DNA from: Xanthobacteraceae bacterium
Lineage (GTDB): Bacteria > Pseudomonadota > Alphaproteobacteria > Rhizobiales > Xanthobacteraceae
Direction: 5' to 3'
Assembly: GCA_019635635.1 (NCBI GenBank)
Contig: JAHBZB010000002.1
Span: 829,204-893,203 of the forward strand
DNA: 64,000 nucleotides
Made by a program: the position numbers and the translations under genes. Below the pieces are notes generated by a model that ran no database searches, was not told the DNA's origin, and saw nothing but the letters and a program-made list of their open reading frames with translations. Shown one piece after another: positions 55,253 to 64,000 of this stretch (positions are counted from its first letter, which is position 1; each line of letters starts with the position of its first letter).

Positions 55253-56256
55253 TGCGCCCGCGCCACGCAGAAATCGACGACGTCGAGTAGCGCCTGCTTG
55301 CCTTCCGACTGCGGGAAGATCGCAAGCGCATCCTTCGCGATCGCACCATAGTGGCGCGCACGCGCGACGGTATCTTCAAGAGCGCGATGCTTTTTCATGA
55401 ACTCGATTGCTTGCTCGAGATCGCTGTCGGCGATCTCGCCGCTCTGGATGCATTTCTTCCAGAACGCGCGCTCATCTTCCGAGCCGCGGCGGAAGGCGAG
55501 AATCACCGGCAACGTGATTTTTCCCTCGCGAAAATCGTCGCCGACATTCTTGCCGATCTTGGCGCGGCTGCCGCCGTAATCGAGCGCGTCATCGACGAGC
55601 TGGAAAGCAATGCCGAGATTATTGCCAAACGAACGCGATGCCTCCTGCTCCGCTTTCGCGCGGGCGGCGATCACCGGCCCGACTTCGCAGGCGGCGGCGA
55701 ACAGTTCGGCCGTCTTCGCCTGAATGACGGCGAGATACGCGTCCTCGGTGGTGTCGAGATTTTTCGCCGCCGCAAGCTGCATGACTTCGCCTTCGGCGAT
55801 CACGGCCGCCGCGGTCGAAAGAATTTCAAGCGCACGCAGGTTGCCGACCTCGACCATCATGCGAAACGCCTGGCCGAGTAGGAAATCGCCGACCAGAACG
55901 CTCGCCTCGTTGCCCCAGACCATGCGCGCGGACGGCTTGCCGCGGCGAAGTTCGCTCTCGTCCACGACATCGTCATGGAGCAGTGTCGCCGTATGCATGA
56001 ACTCGACCGCCGCCGCGAGGCTGACATGGCCGGTGCCGTAATAGCCGGTGAGTGCAGCGGTCGCCAGCGTCAGCATCGGGCGGAGCCTCTTGCCTCCCGA
56101 CGAGATCAGGTGGTTCGCGACTTCCGGAATCATGGTCACGTTCGAGCCGGTACGGCTCAGAATCAGTTCGTTGACCTTCTGGAGATCGGAACGAACGAGG
56201 GCGCTCAGGCGTTCGATGGAAGGCTCGGGCGCCTCGAAGGGCAGGACGACGGCCAC
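55249..56256 (-). CDS. ispB: long-chain polyprenyl diphosphate synthase (octaprenyl type)
   Basis: A 335-residue trans-prenyltransferase. The two Asp-rich motifs that bind Mg2+ and substrate are present: LLHDDVVDES (first, DDxxD) and LVDDALDYGG (second). The short side-chain position five residues before the first motif is Ala-rich, as in enzymes making long chains such as octaprenyl or decaprenyl diphosphate for ubiquinone. It uses isopentenyl diphosphate from the pathway that includes dxs and ispE. Confidence 0.93.
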   Translation of the reverse strand: MAVVLPFEAPEPSIERLSALVRSDLQKVNELILSRTGSNVTMIPEVANHLISSGGKRLRPMLTLATAALTGYYGTGHVSLAAAVEFMHTATLLHDDVVDESELRRGKPSARMVWGNEASVLVGDFLLGQAFRMMVEVGNLRALEILSTAAAVIAEGEVMQLAAAKNLDTTEDAYLAVIQAKTAELFAAACEVGPVIAARAKAEQEASRSFGNNLGIAFQLVDDALDYGGSRAKIGKNVGDDFREGKITLPVILAFRRGSEDERAFWKKCIQSGEIADSDLEQAIEFMKKHRALEDTVARARHYGAIAKDALAIFPQSEGKQALLDVVDFCVARAH

Positions 56257-56396
56257 TAGGATTCATACTCCGTTTGCTGCACTTTATGAGCGCACCCCAA
56301 CCCGAGCAACCCGCCACGGCGCCGCCGCTTTCCCTCGGCATGCGCTTGCGGCATAGATAAAGGCGCCGCCGGGCGCCCATTTTTTTGGAGATCAGG

Positions 56397-57380
56397 ATGC
56401 TCACCCGGGTTGCTGCCAAGCCGAAGACGACTGCCCGCGTCCGACTGCCGCAAGGGCTGAAAATTGCGGTCATCGTGCCCTGCTACAACGAAGAGGCGGC
56501 GATCGGCACCGTGGTGAAGCAATTCCGCGCGGCGCTCCCCTCCGCGGAAATCTACGTCTACGACAACAACTCGAAGGACGGCACGATTGCCGCCGCGAAG
56601 AAGGCCGGCGCGATCGTCGGCGTCGAGACGCGGCAAGGCAAAGGCCATGTCGTGCGGCGCATGTTCGGCGACATCGACGCCGACGTCTATGTGATGATCG
56701 ACGGCGACGCGACCTATGACGCGCCGAGCGCGCCCGGCATGATCGCGATGCTGGTCGCCGAAAAGCTCGACATGGTGGTCGGCTCCCGCGTCGATCAGGA
56801 AGAAGCCGCCTATCGCCCCGGACACCGCTTCGGCAACCGGGTGCTGACCGGCTTCGTGAAGCGCATCTTCGGCAAGAACTTCAACGACATTCTCTCGGGC
56901 TATCGCGTGTTCTCGCGCCGCTTCGTGAAATCTTTCCCCGCGCTTTCGACCGGGTTCGAAATCGAAACCGAGCTAACCGTGCATTCGCTCGAACTCGACA
57001 TGCCGGTCGCTGAGGTCGAGACGCCTTATTATGCGCGTCCCGAAGGCTCGGCGTCGAAGCTGAATACCTATCGCGACGGCATCCGGATTCTGTGGACCAT
57101 CGGCAAGCTGTTTCGCACCGAACGGCCGATGCAGTTCTTCTCGATCGTTTCCACGTTCTTTTTCGTGCTCTCGCTCCTGATCTCGATTCCGGTGTTTCGG
57201 ACTTTCTTCGAGACCGGACTTGTGCCGCGGCTGCCGACCGCAATTCTTGCGACGGCGCTGATGCTGCTCTCGTTCCTGTCGCTGATGTCGGGCCTGATCC
57301 TCGACACGGTCACGCGCGGGCGGCGCGAATTGAAGCGACTCACGTACCTTTCCTATCCCGCGCCGGGGAACGACCGCTGA
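56397..57380 (+). CDS. family 2 glycosyltransferase with C-terminal membrane anchor
   Basis: A 327-residue GT2 enzyme of the dolichol-/polyprenyl-phosphate glycosyltransferase type. VIVPCYNEEAAIGTVVKQF near the N-terminus binds the nucleotide sugar, and DGDATYDAP supplies the metal-binding DxD. Two C-terminal membrane helices (about 245-270 and 280-300) anchor it. Start ATG 56397 has GGAG upstream; the TTG at 56385 is less likely. Adjacent to the divergent polyprenyl synthase, which fits a polyprenyl-phosphate acceptor (inference). Four bases precede the DUF2007 gene. Confidence 0.9.
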   Translation: MLTRVAAKPKTTARVRLPQGLKIAVIVPCYNEEAAIGTVVKQFRAALPSAEIYVYDNNSKDGTIAAAKKAGAIVGVETRQGKGHVVRRMFGDIDADVYVMIDGDATYDAPSAPGMIAMLVAEKLDMVVGSRVDQEEAAYRPGHRFGNRVLTGFVKRIFGKNFNDILSGYRVFSRRFVKSFPALSTGFEIETELTVHSLELDMPVAEVETPYYARPEGSASKLNTYRDGIRILWTIGKLFRTERPMQFFSIVSTFFFVLSLLISIPVFRTFFETGLVPRLPTAILATALMLLSFLSLMSGLILDTVTRGRRELKRLTYLSYPAPGNDR

Positions 57381-57383
57381 TTT

Positions 57384-57608
57384 ATGGATGAGATCGTCCG
57401 CACCAACGACGTCGTCCTGATTTCCGCGATCGAAGCGCTGTTCAAGTCCGCGGGCATCCCCTACTTCGTCGCCGACCAGCACATGAGCGTGATGGACGGC
57501 TCGCTCGGATTTCTGCCGCGGCGCGTGCTCGTGGATGAAGATCACTTCGAGCGCGCGAAGCGGCTGCTGACCGATGCCGGTCTCGGCAATACGATCAAGT
57601 CCGATTGA
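57384..57608 (+). CDS. DUF2007 protein
   Basis: A 74-residue DUF2007 (putative signal-transducing protein) domain, beginning MDEIVRTNDVVLISAIEALF and including LGFLPRRVLVDEDHFERAKR. The small ferredoxin-like fold is shared with some PII-like domains. It is 3 bases downstream of the glycosyltransferase and 1 base upstream of the methyltransferase, so the three are cotranscribed. Function unknown. Confidence 0.9.
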   Translation: MDEIVRTNDVVLISAIEALFKSAGIPYFVADQHMSVMDGSLGFLPRRVLVDEDHFERAKRLLTDAGLGNTIKSD

Positions 57609-57609
57609 G

Positions 57610-58338
57610 ATGGAAACGACCGACGACGCGGTGCTCGGCGGCCGCTTGAAACTTTTACAACCGGCGAACGGCCATCGTGCCGGGCATGACGCCATTCTGC
57701 TCGCCGCCGCTGCGCCAAAAGGCACGCTCGCGCTCGATCTCGGCGCGGGCGTCGGCACCGCGGGACTGGCGCTGCTTTCGCGCCGCGCGGCAACACATGT
57801 GACGCTGGTCGAAGTCGACCACGCGCTCTCCGAGCTTTCCGCGCAGAATGCCGCCCGCAATGGTCTTGCCAATGCCGTGCGCATTCTGCGCGGCGACATC
57901 ACGCAGGATTTGCCGTTGCAGATCGACGCCTACGATCTCGTCGTCATGAACCCGCCGTTCAACGACGGTATGACGTTACAGGCCTCGCCCAACGCATCGC
58001 GTGCACATGCACATGTCGCCGACCCCGCGACGCTCGAGCGCTGGATCTCGCGCGCCACGCGCCACTGCGCGTCGGGCGGCTGCCTGACGATCATTCATCG
58101 GCCGGATGCGACATTACCAATCCTTAAGTCGCTCGACGGGCGCTTCGGTGCTATCGAAATCCTGCCGGTATTTTCAAAGCCGAGCACGGCCGCGATCCGT
58201 TTGATCGTGCGCGCCATCAAAGGGCGAAAGACGCCGACACAGATGCTCCCCGGCATCACACTCAACGACAGTAACGGACGCCCGAGCGCGATTGCAGAAA
58301 AAATCCTGCGCGATGGCGCATCTCTATCCGAAGGGTAA
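57610..58338 (+). CDS. tRNA1(Val) (adenine-N6)-methyltransferase-like protein
   Basis: A 242-residue class I methyltransferase. SAM-binding motif LDLGAGVGTAGLALL (about 44-58) and the NPPF motif (about 117) typical of N6-adenine methyltransferases such as TrmN6. ATG 57610, 1 base after the DUF2007 stop, is chosen over the in-frame ATG 57574 that overlaps DUF2007. The substrate is probably tRNA, by family resemblance. Confidence 0.9.
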   Translation: METTDDAVLGGRLKLLQPANGHRAGHDAILLAAAAPKGTLALDLGAGVGTAGLALLSRRAATHVTLVEVDHALSELSAQNAARNGLANAVRILRGDITQDLPLQIDAYDLVVMNPPFNDGMTLQASPNASRAHAHVADPATLERWISRATRHCASGGCLTIIHRPDATLPILKSLDGRFGAIEILPVFSKPSTAAIRLIVRAIKGRKTPTQMLPGITLNDSNGRPSAIAEKILRDGASLSEG

Positions 58339-58341
58339 GCG

Positions 58342-59193
58342 ATGGCACGCAACGAAAAGAACGGTTTCTTCTCCCGCCTGTTTCGCCGGCGCCCGGTGGT
58401 GCCGGTGGTCCGGCTCTCGGGGCCGATCGGCATGTCGGTGCCGCTGATGTCCTCGATGTCGCTCGCCTCCGTATCGAAGCAGCTCGACAAGGCTTTTGCC
58501 TATCGCCGCGCCGCGGCGGTCGCGCTCGTCATCAATTCGCCGGGCGGCGCACCGACGCAATCCCATCTCATTCACCAGCGCATCCGGCAGCTCGCCGAGA
58601 AAAACAAAAAGAAGGTGATCGTCTTCGTCGAGGACGTGGCCGCGAGCGGCGGCTACATGATCGCTTGCGCGGGCGACGAAATCGTTGCCGACACTTATTC
58701 CATCGTCGGCTCAATCGGCGTGGTCTCGGCGAGCTTCGGCTTCGAGAAACTCATCAAGAAGCTCGGCATCGAGCGGCGCGTCTATACTTCGGGCGAAAGC
58801 AAGCGGCAGCTCGACGCCTTTCTCCCCGAGAAGCCCGAAGACATCCGCCGCCTGAAGACGCTGCAATCGAAAATCCACGAGGACTTCATCGCACTCGTGA
58901 AAACGAGCCGCGGCAAGCGCCTGAACGCACCCGATAAGACCTTGTTCAACGGCGAATACTGGCTCGCTGAACAGGCCATGAAATACGGCATGATCGACGG
59001 CATCGGTGACCTGCGCGGAAGCTTGCAAAAGCGCTTCGGCAAGAATGTCGCGACGCCGCTGATCGCGCCACCCGGCGGACTTTTCTCCCGTCGCATTCCC
59101 GGCATGTCCGGCGCTATAGTGCCGGACGACTGGGCGCGCACGGCGCTCGCGGCGGCCGAAGAACGCGCGCTCTGGGGCCGCTACGGACTTTAG
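58342..59193 (+). CDS. sppA: S49-family signal-peptide peptidase (SppA-like)
   Basis: A 283-residue serine protease. The nucleophile lies in ASGGYMIA (AASGGYMIACAGD) and the Lys general base in the SGESKRQ segment, the Ser-Lys dyad of S49 enzymes. N-terminal INSPGGAP is also typical. Unlike E. coli SppA it has a single S49 domain, and no clear membrane anchor is seen, though residues 1-40 could associate with the membrane. Degrades leftover signal peptides or membrane proteins. Three bases follow the methyltransferase gene. Confidence 0.9.
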   Translation: MARNEKNGFFSRLFRRRPVVPVVRLSGPIGMSVPLMSSMSLASVSKQLDKAFAYRRAAAVALVINSPGGAPTQSHLIHQRIRQLAEKNKKKVIVFVEDVAASGGYMIACAGDEIVADTYSIVGSIGVVSASFGFEKLIKKLGIERRVYTSGESKRQLDAFLPEKPEDIRRLKTLQSKIHEDFIALVKTSRGKRLNAPDKTLFNGEYWLAEQAMKYGMIDGIGDLRGSLQKRFGKNVATPLIAPPGGLFSRRIPGMSGAIVPDDWARTALAAAEERALWGRYGL

Positions 59194-59217
59194 GTTTCAT
59201 CCGAGAGGATTGTTGAG

Positions 59218-59400
59218 ATGCCTCCTGTGCTCGTCTGGCTGATCGGCGCCGCCGGTATCGCGGTCGGCGCGAAGCTCTGGTCGATGGCCTCGGAAAAGGC
59301 CAATGCCGATCTCGACCGCGTTCGCGAGAACGCCGACGGCGAAGTGCGGCAGCTCGAGCGCGACCCGGAGACGGGCACCTATCGCCCGCGGAAATCGTAA
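59218..59400 (+). CDS. small membrane protein, unknown function
   Basis: A 60-residue protein with one N-terminal helix (VLVWLIGAAGIAVGAKLW), then a charged tail (EKANADLDRVRENADGEVRQLERDPETG). It has a good ribosome site (GAGAGG before ATG) and lies between the S49 gene and macA, so it is probably translated with macAB or with the peptidase. No family recognised. Confidence 0.7.
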   Translation: MPPVLVWLIGAAGIAVGAKLWSMASEKANADLDRVRENADGEVRQLERDPETGTYRPRKS

Positions 59401-59406
59401 CGCGCC

Positions 59407-60603
59407 ATGCTGCAGAAACCCGATACGTCCGCCACTGCTACAGGCTTCTCGAAGTTCAAGGACAGGCGCTGGATCGCGAGCTTCGCGCTGCTCGGCGTGC
59501 TCGCCGCCGCACTCGGCTGGTATTTTCTCGGCGGCGATGGCGACGACATCGCAAGCTACCGCACCCAACCGGTGATCAAGGGCGACCTCGAAAAGACGGT
59601 TACCGCGCTCGCGCAGGTGCGGCCCAAAACTTTTGTCGATGTCGGCACGCAGGTCTCGGGCCAGCTTCGCAAGGTCGCGGTCGAAATCGGCGACGTCGTG
59701 AAACAGGGGCAACTTCTCGCCGAGATCGATCCGACGGTTTACCAGACGCGCGTTCTCGCCGACCGCGCGAAGATCGAAAACCTGAAAGCGCAGCTTGAAC
59801 AAACCCGCGCGCAACTCGTGCTGGATCAGGCGCGCGAGGAACGCGCGCGCTCGCTGTTTGCGACCAACGCAACCAGCAAAGATGCCTTCGAGCTTGCGAC
59901 CGCGAACCTGAAAATCAATCAGGCGAAGATTTCGTCGTTCGAAGCACAGATCAAGGAAATGGAGGCAACGCTCGCTGGCGACGAGGCGAACCTCAACTAC
60001 ACCAAGATCTACGCGCCGCAGGCCGGCACCGTGGTCGACCAGATCGCGTTCGAAGGCCAGACGCTGAACGCAAACCAGACCGCGCCGATCATCGTGCGGG
60101 TCGCCGATCTCGGCGTCATGACGGTGTGGGCACAGGTCGCCGAAGCCGACGTGCCGCGCATCACGGTCGGCATGCCGGTCTATTTCACCACGCTCGGCAT
60201 GCCAGAAAAGCGCTACAGCGCGACGGTGCGACAAGTGTTGCCGACGCCGCAGACCGTCAACGACGTCATTCTCTATAACGTGCTGATCGACATTCCCAAC
60301 AAGGAGCGCGATCTCCTGCCCAGCATGACCGCGCAAGTGTTCTTTGTGCTCGGCTCGGTGAAGGACACACTGCTCGTTCCGGTCGCGGCTTTGCGCCCGT
60401 CGCAGCGCGACAAGGATGCTTTCATCGTGCGAGTGCTCGAAAACGGTGCGGTCAAGGTGAAGCGCGTCAGCGTCGGCTTGCAGGACCGCAACCTCGCTGA
60501 AATCAAGAGCGGATTGAAGGAAGGCGAACAGATTATCGTCGGCCAGGTGCAACGCCCGAACGAGAAGAAAAAAGGCTTCAGTTTCTCCAGATACGCCAGA
60601 TGA
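59407..60603 (+). CDS. macA: MacA-like periplasmic adaptor of an ABC efflux pump
   Basis: A 398-residue membrane-fusion protein. One N-terminal membrane helix (about 25-45, FALLGVLAAALGWYFLGG) anchors it, then the lipoyl domain halves (VGTQVSGQLRKVAVEIGD and YAPQAGTVVDQIAFEGQ), a coiled-coil hairpin (about 110-195) and a C-terminal barrel. It links the MacB transporter to an outer-membrane duct. The stop overlaps the start of macB (ATGA). No outer-membrane channel gene is adjacent. Confidence 0.94.
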   Translation: MLQKPDTSATATGFSKFKDRRWIASFALLGVLAAALGWYFLGGDGDDIASYRTQPVIKGDLEKTVTALAQVRPKTFVDVGTQVSGQLRKVAVEIGDVVKQGQLLAEIDPTVYQTRVLADRAKIENLKAQLEQTRAQLVLDQAREERARSLFATNATSKDAFELATANLKINQAKISSFEAQIKEMEATLAGDEANLNYTKIYAPQAGTVVDQIAFEGQTLNANQTAPIIVRVADLGVMTVWAQVAEADVPRITVGMPVYFTTLGMPEKRYSATVRQVLPTPQTVNDVILYNVLIDIPNKERDLLPSMTAQVFFVLGSVKDTLLVPVAALRPSQRDKDAFIVRVLENGAVKVKRVSVGLQDRNLAEIKSGLKEGEQIIVGQVQRPNEKKKGFSFSRYAR

Positions 60604-62594
60604 GCGCCGCGCAGTATCAGAAACGCACGTCGCCTGCCGCGCGCGCGGAGCCGCCAAAGTCGCCGCTGATCGAAATCGCGAATGTCACCAAGCATTATCA
60701 GCAAGGCGCCACCACCGTGCGCGCGCTCGATGGCGTGTCGCTCACCATCGAAGCGGGTGAATTCGTCGCGATCATGGGCCAGTCCGGCTCCGGGAAGTCG
60801 ACGCTGATGAACATCATCGGCTGTCTCGACCGGCCTTCAAGCGGCACGTACCGCGTCGCGGGCGTCGATGTCGCAACGCTTTCCTCCGACGAACTCGCGG
60901 CCCTTCGCTGCCGCACCTTCGGCTTCGTGTTCCAGCGCTTCAACCTGATGACCGGAATCACCGCGGCGGAGAACGTGGAAATTCCCGCGGCCTATGCCGG
61001 CCGCCCGAAGCGCGAACGCATGAGCCGGGCGCGTGCGCTGCTCGCGCGGCTGGGTCTCGGCGAGCGCACCGAACACCGGCCGAGCGAACTTTCCGGCGGC
61101 CAGCAGCAGCGCGTCTCGATCGCCCGCGCGCTCATGAATGAAGCGCCGGTCATTCTCGCGGACGAACCGACCGGCGCGCTCGACAGCCGCTCGGGCGAAG
61201 AAGTGCTTGCGCTGCTGAAAGAGCTGCACGCCGAAGGTCACACCGTCGTTCTGATCACGCACAATCCGGAGATCGCGGAACACTCGCATCGTGTGATCCA
61301 GATCGCGGACGGCCTGATCAAGTCCGACGAGCGCAATGTGCGCGAGCAGAAAGCCGTTGCGCCCGAATTCCAGCTCGATCTGACGACACGCAACCGCTGG
61401 CTGCCCGACCTCGTCGAGGCGGGCAAGATGGCGCTCCACTCGATGCGGGTGAACATCTTCCGTACCGCGCTGACGCTGCTCGGCGTCGTGATCGGCGTCG
61501 CCGCGGTGGTCGCGATGCTTGCGATCGGCGACGGCTCCAGGCAGCAGGTGCTGGAACGCATTTCTGCGATCGGCACGAATCTGCTGGTGGTGCGGCCGGG
61601 TGCTGCGCGCGTGCGCGTCTCCGCCGACAACGCGACGCTGGTCGAGGAAGACGCGAAAGCGATCACGCAGCTTCCTACCGTCACCGCGGTCTCGCCCGAG
61701 CGCTCGACCCGCGTCACAGTTCGTTACGGCAACATCGACTATGCGACACAGATCATGGGCGCGTGGCCGGGCTACGCGCTCGCGCGCGACTGGGCGATGG
61801 CCGAGGGCAGCTTCATTTCCGAGGACGACGTGAAGGGCTATGCGCCGGTGGTCGTGCTCGGGCAGACGGTCGCGAAGACATTGTTTCCCGAAGGCGAGAA
61901 TCCGGTCGGGAAATATCTGCTGGTCCGCAACGTGCCGTTCGAAATCGCGGGCGTGCTTTCGCCGCGCGGCGCGACACCCTGGGGCTCGGATCAGGACGAC
62001 ATCGTGATCATGCCTCTCTCTACCGGCTATATGCGCGTATTCGGCCGGCGCTTTCTCAATTCGATCACGGTGCTGGTCGCCGACTCCAACGAAATCAACG
62101 ACACGCAGACTGCGATCGAGAAGCTGATTACCGAGCGCCACCGCGGCGTCACCGATTTCACGATCCGCAACACCGCGTCGATTCTCGAAACTGCGATCGC
62201 AACGCAGGAAACGCTGACGCTCCTGCTCGCATCCGTCGCCGCGATTTCGCTGCTGGTCGGCGGCATCGGCGTCATGAACATCATGCTCGTCTCCGTCACC
62301 GAGCGGACACGCGAGATCGGCGTGCGCATGGCGACCGGCGCGCGGATGAGCAACATCCTGTTGCAATTCAACACCGAGGCGCTCGTGGTCTGCGGCATCG
62401 GCGGGCTTGTTGGCGTCGCGCTCGGCGTCACGGTCGCGCTGATCGTGCAGAGCTTCGGGGTCGCGATCCTGCTCTCGCCGCTGCCCGCGATTCTCGCCTT
62501 CTCCTGCGCGTTCCTCACGGGGCTTCTGTTCGGCTATCTGCCTGCGCGAAAGGCCGCGCAGATGGACCCTGTGGTCGCGCTTTCCTACGAGTAG
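60600..62594 (+). CDS. macB: MacB-like ABC transporter (ATPase fused to membrane domain)
   Basis: A 664-residue protein. N-terminal ATPase domain: Walker A GQSGSGKST (about 63-71), signature LSGGQQQR, Walker B ILADEPTGALD. Then the MacB permease part with four helices: one after the ATPase (about 283-310), a large periplasmic domain (about 310-540), and three near the C-terminus (LLLASVAAISLLVGGIGVMNIMLVS, and two more). It exports macrolides, siderophores or peptides with MacA. Full length. Confidence 0.95.
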   Translation: MSAAQYQKRTSPAARAEPPKSPLIEIANVTKHYQQGATTVRALDGVSLTIEAGEFVAIMGQSGSGKSTLMNIIGCLDRPSSGTYRVAGVDVATLSSDELAALRCRTFGFVFQRFNLMTGITAAENVEIPAAYAGRPKRERMSRARALLARLGLGERTEHRPSELSGGQQQRVSIARALMNEAPVILADEPTGALDSRSGEEVLALLKELHAEGHTVVLITHNPEIAEHSHRVIQIADGLIKSDERNVREQKAVAPEFQLDLTTRNRWLPDLVEAGKMALHSMRVNIFRTALTLLGVVIGVAAVVAMLAIGDGSRQQVLERISAIGTNLLVVRPGAARVRVSADNATLVEEDAKAITQLPTVTAVSPERSTRVTVRYGNIDYATQIMGAWPGYALARDWAMAEGSFISEDDVKGYAPVVVLGQTVAKTLFPEGENPVGKYLLVRNVPFEIAGVLSPRGATPWGSDQDDIVIMPLSTGYMRVFGRRFLNSITVLVADSNEINDTQTAIEKLITERHRGVTDFTIRNTASILETAIATQETLTLLLASVAAISLLVGGIGVMNIMLVSVTERTREIGVRMATGARMSNILLQFNTEALVVCGIGGLVGVALGVTVALIVQSFGVAILLSPLPAILAFSCAFLTGLLFGYLPARKAAQMDPVVALSYE

Positions 62595-62651
62595 CTTGCC
62601 TTCCGTGCGCCTCCTCCCTAGGGTCCCGCCGATTTCCGAGACCGGCGCAAC

Positions 62652-63572
62652 ATGTCCGACAAAAACGATCCGCTATCGCCTGCCCGCTCCTTTCAGGGCC
62701 TGATCCTCGCGCTCCAGAATTTCTGGGCGAGACAGGGCTGCGTGATTTTGCAGCCCTACGACATGGAGATGGGTGCCGGTACCTTTCATCCGGCGACGAC
62801 GTTGCGCGCGCTCGGGCCGAAGCCTTGGAACGTCGCTTACGTGCAGCCCTCGCGCCGCCCGAAAGACGGCCGCTATGGCGAGAACCCGAACCGGCTTCAG
62901 CACTATTATCAGTATCAGGTGATCCTGAAGCCTTCGCCGCCGAACCTCCAGGAGCTTTACCTGCAATCGCTCGCCGCGATCGGGATCGACAACAAGATCC
63001 ACGACATCCGCTTCGCCGAGGACGACTGGGAAAGCCCGACGCTCGGCGCCTGGGGCCTCGGGTGGGAATGCTGGTGCGACGGCATGGAAGTTTCGCAGTT
63101 CACTTATTTCCAGCAGGTCGCGGGCTTCGAGTGCTCGCCGGTTTCGGGCGAACTCACCTACGGCCTCGAGCGCCTCGCGATGTACGTGCAGGGCGTCGAG
63201 AACGTCTATGACCTGAACTTCAACGGACTCGAAGGCGACAAGAGGGTCACCTACGGCGACGTGTTCCTGCAACCCGAGAAGGAATATTCGCGGCACAATT
63301 TCGAGTATGCCGACACGGTGATGCTGTTCGAGCAATTCAAGATGGCGGAGAACGCCTGCAAAAAATATCTCGCCGACGGCGACCGCGGCGAGGAACACCT
63401 GATGGCGCTGCCGGCCTACGACCAGTGCATCAAGGCGAGCCACGTGTTCAATCTGCTCGATGCGCGCGGCGTGATCTCGGTCACCGAGCGGCAGAGCTAC
63501 ATTTTGCGTGTGCGCGAGCTTGCAAAGGCCTGCGGTGCGGCGTGGCTGAAAACCGAAGGAGGCCGGGCATGA
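62652..63572 (+). CDS. glyQ: glycyl-tRNA synthetase alpha subunit
   Basis: A 306-residue class II synthetase alpha chain. [20 protein letters not shown] opens the protein; [17 protein letters not shown] and [19 protein letters not shown] are family motifs that form the active site. It needs the beta chain GlyS to charge tRNA-Gly; glyS would be expected downstream. The stop overlaps the start of the next gene (ATGA), which is an unexpected insertion between glyQ and the rest of its operon. Confidence 0.96.
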   Translation: MSDKNDPLSPARSFQGLILALQNFWARQGCVILQPYDMEMGAGTFHPATTLRALGPKPWNVAYVQPSRRPKDGRYGENPNRLQHYYQYQVILKPSPPNLQELYLQSLAAIGIDNKIHDIRFAEDDWESPTLGAWGLGWECWCDGMEVSQFTYFQQVAGFECSPVSGELTYGLERLAMYVQGVENVYDLNFNGLEGDKRVTYGDVFLQPEKEYSRHNFEYADTVMLFEQFKMAENACKKYLADGDRGEEHLMALPAYDQCIKASHVFNLLDARGVISVTERQSYILRVRELAKACGAAWLKTEGGRA

Positions 63573-64000
63573 GCACGCCGAAGACTTTGCTACAGATGGC
63601 CGGCGCCTCGCTCGAGCCGGGGAAATTCTCCGAAAGCGCGGTCGTCATCATCGACGCGCAGAACGAATATTTGAACGGTAAGCTGCCGCTGCCCGGCGTA
63701 GAGGCCGCGCTCGACAACATTGCGATTCTTTTGAAGGCTGCGCGCGCGGCGAATGCACCCATCATTCACGTACAGCACAAGGGCCGCGCGGGCGGACTGT
63801 TCGATCCCGGCGCGGACGCTTTCAAGCTCGCGCCGCAGGCCGCGAACGAACCCGGCGAAGCTATCGTCGAAAAGCCGCTGCCGAATTCGTTCGCGCAGAC
63901 CAATTTGCAGGACGTGCTCACGAAGACCGGCAGGAAATCGCTGATCGTCGCCGGCTTCATGACGCATATGTGCGTGTCCTCGACGGTGCGCGCGGCGCTC
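63569..64000 (+). CDS. isochorismatase-family cysteine hydrolase (cut by window end)
   Basis: The first 144 residues of an isochorismatase-like hydrolase. The catalytic triad is visible: Asp in [11 protein letters not shown], Lys in EKPLPNSF and Cys in [14 protein letters not shown]. Members hydrolyse isochorismate, nicotinamide, or other amides. The gene continues beyond 64000. Overlaps glyQ by 4 bases. Confidence 0.9.
   Translation, partial: MSTPKTLLQMAGASLEPGKFSESAVVIIDAQNEYLNGKLPLPGVEAALDNIAILLKAARAANAPIIHVQHKGRAGGLFDPGADAFKLAPQAANEPGEAIVEKPLPNSFAQTNLQDVLTKTGRKSLIVAGFMTHMCVSSTVRAAL

Overview
The window is an ordinary-looking stretch of a GC-rich chromosome from an alphaproteobacterium, most likely a member of the Hyphomicrobiales (Bradyrhizobium / Xanthobacteraceae-like). 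The reasons are the protein families present (a TIGR02301-type periplasmic protein, a DUF1194 protein, an RT0821/Lpp0805-type lipoprotein, a NadQ/NrtR-like regulator beside nadABC, a RibBA with a degenerate second domain), the strong G/C third-position bias, and the high density of short palindromic repeats between genes. No phage, insertion sequence, plasmid or CRISPR signature is visible. Genes are tightly packed, often with 4-base ATGA or GTGA overlaps. About 65 coding genes and two tRNAs are supported.

Layout. 0-6.3 kb: a six-gene minus-strand operon (DUF917 protein, luciferase-like flavin oxidoreductase, FAD subunit, 2Fe-2S subunit, molybdopterin large subunit, second 2Fe-2S subunit), which looks like an undescribed molybdenum-hydroxylase catabolic system. 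6.8-7.2 kb: tRNA-Gln and tRNA-Pro. 7.2-17.9 kb: envelope and housekeeping genes (outer-membrane barrel, cold-shock protein, acyl-CoA synthetase, extensin-like and L,D-transpeptidase wall enzymes, CorA, PdxH, DnaJ-like protein) with a tandem 98-bp repeat near 16.6 kb. 18-22.4 kb: fabI, a flavin monooxygenase, aroC and ribB. 22.4-33.3 kb: twin long hairpins, a von Willebrand-like secreted protein, RNA methyltransferases, a MATE exporter, and the SDR / deacetylase / xseB / dxs run. 33.4-40 kb: Sua5-type tRNA-modification enzyme, FAD oxidase, Nudix, secreted hypotheticals, a dihydroorotase-like protein and YgfZ. 40-50 kb: an overlapping tag / HD hydrolase / phosphatase / Nudix-HTH regulator run, then nadC-nadB-nadA read leftwards and two tandem MFS transporters read rightwards, with two related operators between nadA and the transporters. 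50-64 kb: AcuI-like reductase, LysR, TPR protein, ispE, polyprenyl synthase, glycosyltransferase and DUF2007 cluster, S49 peptidase, macA-macB, glyQ and a truncated isochorismatase-type hydrolase.

How parts fit together. NAD synthesis (nadA, nadB, nadC), its likely regulator and its likely operators lie within 6 kb, and the tandem transporters share the operator region. Isoprenoid synthesis is represented by dxs, ispE and a long-chain polyprenyl synthase at three sites. The most unusual system is the operon at the left end: all genes for a three-subunit molybdenum hydroxylase, plus a second, different iron-sulfur subunit, coupled to a DUF917 protein and a luciferase-like monooxygenase, under a single upstream region that contains a palindrome.
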